A stretch of 64,000 nucleotides of DNA from Ignavibacteria bacterium (lineage in GTDB: Bacteria > Bacteroidota > Ignavibacteria > Tepidaquicellales > Tepidaquicellaceae): contig JADJMZ010000003.1 of the NCBI GenBank assembly GCA_016709315.1, positions 682,001 through 746,000 on the forward strand, written 5' to 3'. The translations under genes and the position numbers were made by a program. Below are positions 18,844 to 28,700 of this stretch, piece after piece. Numbering within the stretch: position 1 is the first letter of the stretch; each line of letters begins with the position of its first letter. Under the pieces are notes generated by a model. The model was not told the DNA's origin. It searched no databases and saw only the letters and a list, made by a program, of their open reading frames with translations.

Positions 18844-18866
18844 ACCCGCCTTGCCGCGAGGCAGGG
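18844..18866. repeat. short GC palindrome, REP-like
   Basis: CCCGCCTTGC pairs imperfectly with GCGAGGCAGGG. A minimal member of the palindrome family seen at 3793, 10731 and 44879. Confidence 0.45.
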
Positions 18867-18885
18867 ATTTTAGATTTAATTCTTA

Positions 18886-18985
18886 ATTCAGAATTCGCAA
18901 TTATTAATTCGCAATTCGCAATTCGTAATTCGTAACTCGCAATTCGTAATTTCTAATTCGTAATTTCCAATTCGTAATTTTTAAT
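18886..18985. repeat. heptanucleotide array ATTCGTA/ATTCGCA
   Basis: About a dozen units, partly degenerate, following the 16653 gene. Confidence 0.85.
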
Positions 18986-19021
18986 TGAAATCTTCAATCC
19001 TACATTTAAGGATATTTTTAA

Positions 19022-19053
19022 TTTGCCTGATAGTTCAAAATTTAATATTTTGT
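19022..19053 (+). promoter_or_regulatory. probable promoter for the 19073 gene
   Basis: TTTG at 19022-19025 and TATTTTGT at 19046-19053 with a 20-base spacer; the -7 is one base off the usual TAnnTTTG. Only 19 bases separate it from the start codon. Confidence 0.5.
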
Positions 19054-19072
19054 CTGAAATTAAATTCTATTA

Positions 19073-20536
19073 ATGAAAAAAATATTTATTGTCCTTATAG
19101 TCCTGACATCACATAGTATATCATTTAGTCAGTGGATCGAACAGTCAACACCTTCTCCGAGCTTTAATTTATTCTCATTCTCCTTTCCTTCTGTGAATAC
19201 AGGATTTGCTGTTGGATACGGTAACAGAATGATTAAAACAACTGACAGCGGAAACAACTGGTTTAATATTTCTATTTTTCCAAACACTGCAGAGAATTTG
19301 AATTCTATCTGGTTTATTAATGAAAACTCAGGATGGATGTGCTCAACAAATGATACTTTGTATCAGACTACAAATTCCGCTCTTACATGGACCAGGCAAA
19401 TGAAATTACAAAGTGACGGACAAAAAATATTTTTTGTAGATTCAAACACCGGCTGGATACTAGCTCAGCCAAGATTGTATAAAACAACTGACGCGGGATC
19501 GAACTGGACTGTAGTCAGTACTCAAATGGGAAATTATTTTACCTTCGTATCCGCTAATACCGGATGGATGGCTACTTATCCGGGAGGCGGGTCAATAATT
19601 CATAAAACAACTGACGGCGGATCAACATGGACTGCACAGCTTTCAACTTCAAGTTTTCGCAATATTTATTGTTTTAAATTTATTAATGAAAGCACCGGCT
19701 GGGCTGCCGGTTACAGAGAGTATATTCTGAAAACCACAAACGGCGGACTGAACTGGATTCAGCAGAGAGACATGAATAATTCCGTAGGACTGGTATCAAT
19801 GGATTTTATAAATGAGAACACCGGCTGGGCTGTCGGCGGTTCGGGATATTCTCTTTATACCGTAAATGGAGGAACAACGTGGAATCAGATTAACATTAAT
19901 AATAATGGCGGCAATGTAAAATTCTTAAACTCAAATACCGGATGGATTATCGGCAGTAAAGTTTTTAAAACGACAACAACAGGTCTTGTCTGCAGAAGTC
20001 TTCAGCTTAATGCTTTGATAGAAGGATTTTATGATAATGTCTCAAACTCAATGATCAATGATACTGCAACAGTTTATTTAAAAAATTCTTTTTCACCTTA
20101 TAATAATGTTGATTCTTCCAAAGCTGTTTTAAATTCAAACGGCGCAGGAACATTTAATTATTTTAATGCAACAAACGGAGTTGGTTATTTCATAGTCATA
20201 AAGCACAGAAACTCAGTCGAAACATGGAGCTCTGCTGTGCAAAGTTTTGTTTCAAATTCCCTGAATTATAATATGACAACTTCACAATCTCAGGCATTCG
20301 GAAATAATTTGATGCAGGTAAATAATTCTCCTGTCAGGTTCGCTTTGTACAGCGGAGATACAAATCAGGACGGAGCAATTGATGCATCAGATCTGAGTAA
20401 TACTGATAATGATGCTGTGAATTCCCGAACCGGATATGTTAACACAGATGTTACGGGAGATAATTTTGTGGATGCTCAGGATATTAGTATTGTTGATAAT
20501 AATGCTATTGGTGCGGTGAGTGTTGTGAGACCGTGA
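19073..20536 (+). CDS. exported Ycf48-like/Asp-box propeller protein with dockerin-type module
   Basis: 487 residues. Signal peptide (IFIVLIVLTSHSISFSQW). Residues 22-310 contain repeats with alternating motifs NTGFAVGYGNRMIKTTDSG, NSGWMCSTNDTLYQTT, STGWAAGYREYILKTTNGG and NTGWAVGGSGYSLYTVNGG, which is the pattern of Ycf48/HCF136-like beta-propellers; here they are generic extracellular propeller blades, not a photosystem factor. The C-terminal module (TVYLKNSFSPY, IKHRNSVETWS, DTNQDGAIDASD, DVTGDNFVDAQD) ends VSVVRP. A heptanucleotide array of about 300 bases begins right after the stop codon. Binding partner unknown. Confidence 0.92.
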   Translation: MKKIFIVLIVLTSHSISFSQWIEQSTPSPSFNLFSFSFPSVNTGFAVGYGNRMIKTTDSGNNWFNISIFPNTAENLNSIWFINENSGWMCSTNDTLYQTTNSALTWTRQMKLQSDGQKIFFVDSNTGWILAQPRLYKTTDAGSNWTVVSTQMGNYFTFVSANTGWMATYPGGGSIIHKTTDGGSTWTAQLSTSSFRNIYCFKFINESTGWAAGYREYILKTTNGGLNWIQQRDMNNSVGLVSMDFINENTGWAVGGSGYSLYTVNGGTTWNQININNNGGNVKFLNSNTGWIIGSKVFKTTTTGLVCRSLQLNALIEGFYDNVSNSMINDTATVYLKNSFSPYNNVDSSKAVLNSNGAGTFNYFNATNGVGYFIVIKHRNSVETWSSAVQSFVSNSLNYNMTTSQSQAFGNNLMQVNNSPVRFALYSGDTNQDGAIDASDLSNTDNDAVNSRTGYVNTDVTGDNFVDAQDISIVDNNAIGAVSVVRP

Positions 20537-20539
20537 TCG

Positions 20540-20836
20540 GATTTGGAATTGGGGATTTTGGATTTGGAATTTTTTGATTTTAGATTTTTGATTTTGGATT
20601 TTAGATTTACTTTTAACTCGTAATTCGTAACTCGTAACTTGAAACTTGAAACTTGAAACTTGAAACTTGAAACTCGTAACTCGAAACTCGTAATTTGTAA
20701 TTTGTAATTCGTAATTCGTAACTCGTAATTCGTAATTCTTAATTCGTAATTTTTAATTCGTAATTTTTAATTCGTAATTTTTAATTCGTAATTCGTAATT
20801 CGTAATTCGTAATTCGTAATTCGCAACTCGTAACCT
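20540..20836. repeat. large composite heptanucleotide array (GATTTTN, GAAACTT, ATTCGTA)
   Basis: Three unit types follow one another: GATTTTA/GATTTTG to about 20606, GAAACTT four to five times near 20639-20680, then ATTCGTA/ACTCGTA/ATTTGTA to 20836. All have a seven-base period. The array ends about 20 bases from the eroded family pseudogene. Confidence 0.9.
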
Positions 20837-20855
20837 TCCTCTTAATAATACCAAA

Positions 20856-20972
20856 TTATCTAATCACAATATTTCTTGTTTTAAAATACGGAGAAGCCAG
20901 AAATGCTTCGAATTTTTTCAATTCTTCTATGTCCAGAAGTCTCAATATTTCAAAAAATGAAGTTTTAAGCAT
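20856..20972 (-). pseudogene. 38-codon remnant of the paralogous cytosolic family, copy 3
   Basis: The minus strand reads MLKTSFFEILRLLDIEELKK then FEAFLASPYFKTRN before TAA. This is the start of the family (compare copy 2: LKSSLLEIIRTFTKQELIKF, then EDFVRSPYFNK). All downstream sequence is gone and the heptanucleotide array begins within 20 bases of the break. It is head-to-head with the dockerin gene at 21247, preserving the family/exported-protein pairing even after the family gene has decayed. Confidence 0.8.
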
Positions 20973-21093
20973 TTGATTTTACAGTGTATGTTGAAGTCAT
21001 TTTATATGTTTAATTTCCTTGAAAATAAGCAGAATTAAGGACTTTTGAGATATATTATTATCGTTATCATGGTGTAATCTTTAAAAAACTTTC

Positions 21094-21125
21094 TTTGCAA
21101 AAAGGGATGGATGAATATATTTTTG
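21094..21125 (+). promoter_or_regulatory. Bacteroidota-type promoter for the 21247 gene
   Basis: TTTG at 21094-21097 (in TTTCTTTGCA) and TATTTTTG at 21118-21125, 20-base spacer. A full consensus match, directly upstream of leader copy 3. Confidence 0.75.
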
Positions 21126-21127
21126 TA

Positions 21128-21204
21128 CAGTTCATTACAATAACCCGCTCAGTTGATTGCAATCGGCTGGACACTTAAGGCATCACCGGTATGCCGGTTA
21201 TTGT
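21128..21204 (+). ncRNA. candidate three-way-junction leader RNA, copy 3
   Basis: P1 ACAATAACC (21137-21145) with GGTTATTGT (21196-21204), perfect nine pairs. P2 is AGTTGA-ttgcaa-TCGGCT with two G-U pairs. Linker CACTTAA; P3 GGCAT-caccggt-ATGCC. Between promoter and start codon of the dockerin gene at 21247. Confidence 0.68.
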
Positions 21205-21246
21205 ATATTTAAAAAATTTTAAAATTAAAAATATAAATTAATTAAA

Positions 21247-22563
21247 ATGAAAACAAAAACATCATTCTTATTCATCAATATCATTATGGCTGCAGTATTC
21301 TTCTTTGGCTTTTACTGCAGTTCACAGTCACAGCCTCTTTTCACAGAAAATTTTAATTTTTCTGTGAGAGACAGTCTTGAAAACACAGGAAACTGGTTTG
21401 CTTCAGGTCCTGTAACTAATAAAAATGTTAAAGTAATCTCCCCCGGACTTACTTATGCAGGATATCTTGGATCAGGAATTGGAAATAATGTTTTCTTTTC
21501 AAATCAGCCGGACGGTGATGTAGTGCTTAACAATTTTAATGATCAGACTTCCGGAACAGTATATATGTCTTTTATAATAAGAGTTGACAGTCTGTCTGCT
21601 ACAGCTACCGAAGGATTCAACATTTGTCTTGATGAAGGAGGCGGTAGTACAAATTTAAACACTAAGATATATATTAAAAAAATCAATTCATCTACATTTA
21701 ATATTGGAATTAAAAAATGTGACGGGATCGTTAAATATTCTCCGGCAGTTTATTCGAAAAACACAACTTATCTTGTAATGTGTTCTTATACATTTGTAAG
21801 CGGACTGAATAATGATATTTCAAGATTATATGTAAGCACATCAGGCGTGCCTGCAACAGAACCGGCAGTCGTTGCAGCTTCAGACACTTCAGGTGTTGAT
21901 ATTGATGATATTGGAGAAATATGTCTTAATAACTCTTTCATTCAAAACGGTCTTCAGGGAAGTTCAGTGAAAATTGACGGTATAAGAATAGGAACTTCCT
22001 GGAGTAGTACATTATTTCAGCAGATCAATTTACAGTTGAATCTAAAAGCATTAATTCAGGGATTTTATAAAAGCGCAACGGGTAAAATGATAAAAGATAC
22101 TGCAAGGGTATATCTGAGATACAATACTTCACCTTATACAATTGCCGATTCCTCAAAAGCTTTATTAGATTCACTTGGAAACGGTAGTTTTGTTTTTAAC
22201 AGAATAGGAAACTGGGTTCCTTATTACATAGTTGTCAAACACAGAAATACAATCGAGACCTGGAGTTACAGTGCAATGAATTTTGATAACAACTCTCAGA
22301 GTTTTGATTTTACACCAACGGCCAGTTATGCTTACGGGCATAATCTGATTTTATCAGGGACTAAATACTGCATGTACAGCGGAGATGTAAATCAGGACGG
22401 AATAGCAGATGCTACTGACGTGAGTGCAGTGGATAATGATGCAGCTGTTTCTTTAAGCGGTTACGTGAAAACTGATGTGACAGGAGATAATTTCGTTGAT
22501 GCGGCGGATGCAAGCATAGTGGACAATAATTCATTTTATTCTGTGAGCGTTATCAGACCCTGA
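21247..22563 (+). CDS. exported jelly-roll-like protein with dockerin-type module
   Basis: 438 residues. Signal peptide (IIMAAVFFFGFYCSSQSQP). Residues 30-255 form a beta-rich domain (LFTENFNFSVRDSLENTGNW, VYMSFIIRVDSL, FNICLDEGGG, KIYIKKINSSTFNIGIKKCD, SSVKIDGIRIGTSW) whose order resembles concanavalin-like/LamG jelly rolls common in exported Ignavibacteria and Bacteroidota proteins. The C-terminal module (RVYLRYNTSPY, VKHRNTIETWS, DVNQDGIADATD, DVTGDNFVDAAD) ends VSVIRP. It has a consensus promoter and a structured leader, and the 5' remnant of a family gene faces it. Carbohydrate binding is possible by fold analogy only. Confidence 0.9.
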   Translation: MKTKTSFLFINIIMAAVFFFGFYCSSQSQPLFTENFNFSVRDSLENTGNWFASGPVTNKNVKVISPGLTYAGYLGSGIGNNVFFSNQPDGDVVLNNFNDQTSGTVYMSFIIRVDSLSATATEGFNICLDEGGGSTNLNTKIYIKKINSSTFNIGIKKCDGIVKYSPAVYSKNTTYLVMCSYTFVSGLNNDISRLYVSTSGVPATEPAVVAASDTSGVDIDDIGEICLNNSFIQNGLQGSSVKIDGIRIGTSWSSTLFQQINLQLNLKALIQGFYKSATGKMIKDTARVYLRYNTSPYTIADSSKALLDSLGNGSFVFNRIGNWVPYYIVVKHRNTIETWSYSAMNFDNNSQSFDFTPTASYAYGHNLILSGTKYCMYSGDVNQDGIADATDVSAVDNDAAVSLSGYVKTDVTGDNFVDAADASIVDNNSFYSVSVIRP

Positions 22564-22566
22564 TCA

Positions 22567-22660
22567 ATGTTAAATGTCAAATGTTAAATGTTAAATGTTA
22601 AATGTTAAATGTTAAATGTAAAATGTTAATTGTTAATTGCTAATTGTTAATTGTTACTAG
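22567..22660. repeat. heptanucleotide array AATGTTA / AATTGTT
   Basis: About seven ATGTTAA units merge into TTAATTG units. Located just after the 21247 gene. Confidence 0.85.
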
Positions 22661-22755
22661 TTAATTACCAATTGTAGAATTTTATATTTTACTGTAAACC
22701 TAATTCTTGATTATTGATTCAAAATAAATTCATCCTACAAATTAAAAAATTTGTC

Positions 22756-22788
22756 TTTGCATAAAGCAGATTATAGTAATTATTTTTG
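22756..22788 (+). promoter_or_regulatory. Bacteroidota-type promoter for the 22822 gene
   Basis: TTTG at 22756-22759 and TATTTTTG at 22781-22788, 21-base spacer. No structured leader; the start codon is 33 bases after the -7. Confidence 0.7.
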
Positions 22789-22821
22789 TAAGAATATTTT
22801 TAAAAAAATAAAATATAACTA

Positions 22822-24066
22822 ATGAAGAAACTTACAGAAATTTTTAAAACCTTTTTAAATCAAAGAATTATTATTGCTGCTTTAATGCTCATTGTTTTTC
22901 AATCAGGTTCTGCTTTTTCAGCTCAGGATACAATTAAGCTTACGGCATTGCAGGATAATACTTTGTACGAAGATGCTGCTGGTTCGATAAGCAACGGTCA
23001 GGGAAAGTATTTGTATTCAGGAAAAGGCAGTACGGGATTGATCAGAAGAGCGCTTGTCAGATTTATGCTTGTGGAATTTTTGCCTCCCTGCTCTAAAATT
23101 CTGAATGTATCACTTAAGATGCATTTATCCGGCGGAGCAGCAGCTAACAAAACCATTGAGCTCAGAAAAATAAAAGAGAACTGGGCTGAAGGAAATTCCG
23201 ATGCTCCCGGGCTTGAAGAAAACGGAACTGCATCTGCATTTTTTGATGCTACCTGGAAACACCGGTATTACAATACGGATCTCTGGTCGTCTGCAGGTGG
23301 AGTTTACTCATCTGTATCAAGCGGCAACGCAACTGTCGGCGGTCCCGGATTTTATACATGGAATTCAACTCCGCAGATGGTAAGTGATGTTCAGGAATGG
23401 GCGGATAATCAGTCTGCTGCTTTCGGATGGCTGCTGCTTGGCGATGAGACTGCTTCATCTACAGCAAAGAGATTCCATTCAAGCGAATCTGATACTGTGA
23501 CATTTGTTCCGGAAATAACCGTGATATATCAGACTTCAAATTTCGGTATATATGTAGATTCTTTTATAGAAGGTTTCTGGGATGGTACAAATATGATTGG
23601 CGATACTATAAAAGTGAAACTGCACAGTTCTGTTTCGCCTTATGCCGTTTTAGATTCTGATTTAACATTTTGCGAAACTTACGGCGGACAGTTCTGTTTT
23701 TATAATGCGCCTCAGGGAAACTATTATATTTCAGTTCATCACAGAAATACAATTGAAACGTGGAGCAAGTATCCTCTCTTTTTTGTGCTTGGAGATAATC
23801 AGTATTACACTTTTAAAGACTCCGCTTCAAAAGCTTACGGGGATAATGAAGTTCTGAAATTTTCAGAGTACTGTTTTTATAGCGGAGATGTTAATCAGGA
23901 CGGAACGATTGATGCTTCTGATGTAAGTGAAACTGATAATGATGCTTTTAGTTCACTCAGCGGATATGTTCGTACCGATGTGACGGGGGATGATTTTGTT
24001 GATGCTGCGGATGTAAGCATTGTAGATAATAATGCTTTTAATTCGGTGAGCGTGATTAGTCCTTAA
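22822..24066 (+). CDS. exported DNRLRE/CBM96-like domain protein with dockerin-type module
   Basis: 414 residues. Signal peptide (IIIAALMLIVFQSGSAFSAQ). Residues 35-235 match the DNRLRE/CBM96 pattern: DNTLYED at the start, RALVRFML, SLKMHLSGG, ELRKIKENWAEGNSD, then TWKHRYYNTDLWSSAGG, VQEWADNQSAAFGWLLLGDE and KRFHSSESD. These beta-sandwich domains are known mainly as carbohydrate-binding or structural modules in exported proteins. The C-terminal module (VKLHSSVSPY, VHHRNTIETWS, DVNQDGTIDASD, DVTGDDFVDAAD) ends VSVISP. Own promoter and a strong downstream terminator make it a single-gene unit. Confidence 0.92.
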   Translation: MKKLTEIFKTFLNQRIIIAALMLIVFQSGSAFSAQDTIKLTALQDNTLYEDAAGSISNGQGKYLYSGKGSTGLIRRALVRFMLVEFLPPCSKILNVSLKMHLSGGAAANKTIELRKIKENWAEGNSDAPGLEENGTASAFFDATWKHRYYNTDLWSSAGGVYSSVSSGNATVGGPGFYTWNSTPQMVSDVQEWADNQSAAFGWLLLGDETASSTAKRFHSSESDTVTFVPEITVIYQTSNFGIYVDSFIEGFWDGTNMIGDTIKVKLHSSVSPYAVLDSDLTFCETYGGQFCFYNAPQGNYYISVHHRNTIETWSKYPLFFVLGDNQYYTFKDSASKAYGDNEVLKFSEYCFYSGDVNQDGTIDASDVSETDNDAFSSLSGYVRTDVTGDDFVDAADVSIVDNNAFNSVSVISP

Positions 24067-24126
24067 TTTTTTTAGATTTTTGATTTTCGATTTTTGATTT
24101 CATTCGTTATTTGTAATTGTAAAAAG

Positions 24127-24157
24127 AGCCGGAAGAATTATCCTCCGGCTTTTTTAT
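24127..24157 (+). terminator. intrinsic terminator
   Basis: AGCCGGA and TCCGGCT pair around a ten-base loop, followed by TTTTTTATTTT. Sixty bases after the 22822 gene. Confidence 0.85.
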
Positions 24158-24490
24158 TTTAAAAGGATATTTTGTTAAAAAGTAATCTGAATCAAATTGA
24201 TTAAAATATCTTATTGATGAATTTCATCCGGTATTGAAATTAATTTTTTGTTAAAAGTCGCAAAGTATTTCTTCGGCTGACAACATCCTTCATTATGTTT
24301 AATTAATATTCTGTGTCTCATATTTTTAATTAATAATACAATGTCTGATAATTATAGAAATGAAATAATAGTGATTCAGAGAAATATTTTCATTTATAAA
24401 AAATGAAATGTACTTATATCAGAAATGTTGCTGATAATATATTCTTAAATAGTTAAGTTCATTCGAAAAATAATTTTAATAATTGTAAAA
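24158..24490. other. non-coding gap
   Basis: Between the terminator and the TPR gene I see no coding, repeat or structured signal that I can support. Confidence 0.4.
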
Positions 24491-25354
24491 ATGAGCAAAG
24501 ACCCTCTGAAAGACCTTCACAGATTATTAGACAAGCAGGAATTCAAAAGTGAGAAAGATTTAAAGAAGTTTCTGGACTCTATGCTTATGAAATCAATTCC
24601 GGAAATTAATAAAGAGGATTTAAGTAAGGAAGAAAGAGCGCAGGATCTTGTAGAAGAAGCTTATGAACTTCCAATCAGAGATGCAGTTAAAAATATAGAC
24701 ATAGCATTGAATTTCAATCCTGATTGCATCGAAGCTTATGAATTCATGGGACTAATTTATAAAAGGATTGACTCTTCTTTATCATATTATGAGAAAGGAG
24801 TCAATACAGGGAAAAGATTATTCGGCGGAAATTATTTAAAAATGAATAAAGGTCACTTCTGGGGACTTCATGAGACAAGACCTTATATGAGATGTATGTG
24901 GCATTATGCAGATTGTCTTTACAAATCAGGGAGAAAGGATTCCTGTATTTCAGTCTTGGAAGAGATGATAGAACTGAATCCAAACGATAATCAGGGTGTC
25001 AGGGATCAGCTGATGCTTTATTTATTAGAGCAGAATGAATTTAAAAAGTTTAAGATGTATGAAAAATTATTTAAGGAAGATGGAGGTGCATTTATTAACT
25101 TTAACCGCGCACTGTTTGCTTTTAAAAATACTGGAGAGAGCGAGAAATCTCATGGAGTGCTTAAAACTGCCATTAAAGAAAATAAATTTGTTCTGCCGAT
25201 GCTGATATCCTCAAAAGAGCAAACTCAATTACCGGATTCTTACGGATACGGAGATAAAAACGAAGCTAAATATTATACTGTCTTTGCCCAAAAGATATGG
25301 CAGCTGACACCCGGAGCCGTAAAATGGCTGATGAAAAACAGGCATGTGAAATAA
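24491..25354 (+). CDS. cytosolic TPR protein, ST7-like
   Basis: 287 residues, no export signal. An N-terminal charged helix (DPLKDLHRLLDKQEFKSEKD) is followed by TPR-like units: AVKNIDIALNFNPDCIEAYE, KRLFGGNYLKMNKGHFWGLH with ETRPYMR, CLYKSGRKDSCISVLEEMIE and LNPNDNQGVRDQLMLYLLEQ. The C-terminus carries DSYGYGDKNEAKYY and WQLTPGAVKWL. This combination is the one annotated as ST7-like TPR proteins, often next to SEC-C motif proteins in other bacteria; no SEC-C protein is nearby. It looks like an ordinary conserved gene of unknown precise role among the accessory genes. No promoter with the exported-gene consensus was found. Confidence 0.85.
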   Translation: MSKDPLKDLHRLLDKQEFKSEKDLKKFLDSMLMKSIPEINKEDLSKEERAQDLVEEAYELPIRDAVKNIDIALNFNPDCIEAYEFMGLIYKRIDSSLSYYEKGVNTGKRLFGGNYLKMNKGHFWGLHETRPYMRCMWHYADCLYKSGRKDSCISVLEEMIELNPNDNQGVRDQLMLYLLEQNEFKKFKMYEKLFKEDGGAFINFNRALFAFKNTGESEKSHGVLKTAIKENKFVLPMLISSKEQTQLPDSYGYGDKNEAKYYTVFAQKIWQLTPGAVKWLMKNRHVK

Positions 25355-25382
25355 TTAATTTCAGATAGAAGAATTTTAAATT

Positions 25383-25544
25383 ATGATTAAAGACTACTTA
25401 AAAAATATTTCTAAAACAACTTCTCAGGAAGATGCGCGTGAAGAAAGTTATTATGGAGATTTATCGTAATTCCTTTCTGACTTTGGAGAAAACATTGGTA
25501 AAAGTAAAATACAGATTACAACACAATTTAAAGATACAGATTAA
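25383..25544 (+). pseudogene. remnant of a restriction-modification (adenine methyltransferase) N-terminal domain
   Basis: From the ATG at 25383 the frame reads IKDYLKNISKTTSQEDAREE, then SYYGDLS, a stop (25467-25469), and continues in the same frame as FLSDFGENIGKSKIQITTQ before a second stop. This is the typical start of type ISP/IIG restriction-methylase proteins (x-DA.EES.Y..L..FL..F....GK..I.ITTQP). The catalytic PD-(D/E)XK continuation, methylase and target recognition parts are absent. The remaining gap up to 25731 has no clear gene. Confidence 0.7.
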
Positions 25545-25731
25545 CCTTCCGAATATAATACCTGCATACTGTTTTGAATCCCGCCTTTCAGGAATCTCCT
25601 GTAAAGTGTCTCTCCCGATGTTATAAAATCTTTGAATCGGAATGCAAATAATTTTCCCGGAGAATAATTTATGACATTACAATTTAATTCCTGAGTATTA
25701 AATTTGTATACAATAATTAAACACCACTCCC

Positions 25732-28700
25732 ATGAAAACCTTAATTATTTTAATATCAATTTTAACAGCAGGGATAATATTCTCACAGGATCTGAAGATC
25801 AATAATAATCCTTATGAAAAAGCTGATGCGATTACAAGATCAAGAAAAGCTTTTCAGAGAGAAAAATGGTTTTATGAACAGAGAATGTATCCGAATAATT
25901 TTATTCCTAAAGATGCTTATGAAATAGCATTTAATCAGAAAGAACTTCTTAGAAAACAATACGGCTTCTCAATGATGAGTCCTTTTGATACCTGGACAAG
26001 CGTTGGACCTTCGCCCGGATTTTATTTCGGATATTCCAGCATAACATCGAGAATGGCAACCGTAAAGTATGATCCGAATAATCCGAATATTATTTATATC
26101 GGCGCAGCCTGCGGAGGGATATGGAAATCAACTAACGGAGGAACAACATGGACTGCAAAATCAGATTATGAAGTCTCACTTTCATCGGGTTCGATCGCAA
26201 TAGATCCTTCCAATACAAATATTATTTACTACGGGACAGGCGAAGCATCTTACAGCGGGGTTTCTTATTACGGCAGGGGACTGCTGAAATCAACTGATGC
26301 AGGGAATAACTGGATCAGCTTAAATACGGATCTTCCTTCAGCCTCATATACTTCGCGCATAGCAATCAGACCGAATAATTCAGCGCAGCTTCTTGCTGCA
26401 ATGAGTTATGAAGGATTATTCAGAAGCACAAATTCAGGTATAAACTGGTTTAGAATATTATCCGGAAGATGCGATGATGTAATATTTTCTCCGACAGGGG
26501 ATACTGTTTATGTAATTGGAAACGGAACGGGTTATAAGATTTCAGTAAACGGCGGAGTAAGTTTTACTGATAATGCAACGCTAATTCCCGGAGAAAGAAA
26601 TCACATTGCTTTATGCAAATCGTCTCCGACAATAATGTATGCTTCAATTTATAACGGAGGAAACATCAGTGTTTTTAAATCAACAAATGCTGGAGCGAAC
26701 TTTACTCAGATCGCGACCGGACATGACTTTTACGGCGGGCAGGCATGGTATGATTTTTACATGCACGTAAATCCATCTGATCCGAATACTGCTTATGTCG
26801 GATCAATTGATATCTGGAGAACAACTAACGGCGGGACGAATTTTACAAATATTACGAACGGATATGGCGGAGGCATCGTTCATGTGGATCAGCACAATGT
26901 TGATTTTCATCCGACTGATGCAAATCAAATGATTTGTGTCAATGACGGAGGAATATGGAAGTCAGCAAACAAAGGAACCAACTGGACAAATTTAAATACA
27001 AATCTTACATTGACTCAGTTTTACAGGATTGCTTCCGATCCGTCAAATGCAAATCATATCCTCGGCGGGACTCAGGACAACGGAACTCAGCGCACTACCG
27101 GAACTTTGAATTGGACTGCTGCTTACGGCGGTGACGGTGGGGAAGTATGTTTCCATGCAAAGAATAATTCTTACATTCTCGGAGAAACTCAGAACAATGG
27201 TGTCTTTCGCTCAACAGACGGAGGAATCAGCTGGGGTTCTGCTGAAAGCGGAATCAGCGGAAGCGGTACGTGGATCGGTCCGATAATTTCACATCCGGAT
27301 TCAAATGGAATTTTTTATACGGCAAGGCAGCAGGTTTTCAAAACAACAGACTGGGGCGCATTTTGGTTTGCAATATCATCCGGAACTTCAGGAACGATAC
27401 GTGAAATGGCAATTAGCAGAACATCTGCAAATATAATGTATGCAACATCCGGAAATTTAATTTACAAATCAACAAACAGAGGTTATACATTTACGGATGT
27501 ATCAACAGGGTTACCGAATGTTACAATAACCAGTGTTAATATTCATCCGGATTCTTCACAGGTCGCGATAATAACATTTTCAGGATTCGGAGCAGGAAAA
27601 ATTTATAAAACGACAAATGCAGGGACGAGCTGGAATAACATAACAGGAAATCTTCCGGACTCTCCGGCTAATGACGCTGTGTTCTATTATCCCGGCATGT
27701 CAACGTCAATGTATTTTCTTGCGAATGATGTCGGAGTGTTTGTTACAAATAATAACGGGCAGAGCTGGACTGAACTAGCAAACAGTCTTCCGAATACTGT
27801 CATTATGCATCTTGATTATCATCAGTCAGCGAACAAACTCAGAGCGGGAACTCACGGAAGAGGTGTTTATGAAATTCAGATCAATACAACCATTTTAGAT
27901 GTACAGTCACTTTCACTCGGAGTTACAGGAAATCAGTTGTTTCCAAACTCAACAATTAATCCTGCGGGTAAAGTGAGAAATAATTCACCCGGCACAGCTA
28001 CATTTACCGTTACAAGAAAAATAAATCCGGGAAGTTATTCAAGCACGAAAACTATTTCAAACCTTGCTTCAGGTGCGGATGCTGATGTTACTTTTTTTTC
28101 ATGGACATTCACGCCGGGAACAGTTTACACGATCAGTGATTCTGTCTACATTGCAGGAGACCTGAATACACTGAATAATGTACTTAAAGGAACTTTGACT
28201 CCGGATCTCGGAGAATATATAACTCTGATAAGTGAAGGATTTTATTCTGCTACTTTTCCGCCATCAGGATGGAGTTTTGAAAGTCCTGCATTTGATTATT
28301 TAACAAGAAGTTCCGTCAGCAGTTATGGTTCTGGAACCGGCTCATTAAAATTTGACAACTGGAACTTTAACCCCGGAACAGTTCAGTCAATTATCTCGCC
28401 AGTCTTTCAGGCAACTGCATCAGGGGACAATATTAAATTCGATCATGCATATTCTCCATACAATAATAATGTTTACACAGACTCATTAATAATCGAAACT
28501 TCCTCTAACGGCGGAATTAGTTATACTGCATCGCAGAAATTATGGGGAAATTTAGACGGCGGTCCTCTTAACAGTACAGGAACGGGGTTTGATGATTTTA
28601 CTCCAGCTTCGAATCAATGGATGACAAAATCTTACACGATACCAGCAGGTACGAACAGAATTAAGTTAAGAGGTGTCAGCGATTACGGTAATAATCTTTA

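Noticed and set aside
19073..20536. Photosystem II assembly factor (Ycf48)
   Set aside because: Only the propeller repeat is similar; the signal peptide and dockerin-type module indicate an unrelated surface protein.
20540..20836. Possible CRISPR array
   Set aside because: Units are contiguous seven-base tandem repeats without spacers, and no cas gene is present.
25432..25626. 64-codon open frame after the TPR gene
   Set aside because: It runs in a different frame from the recognisable restriction-modification remnant and has no supportable features.
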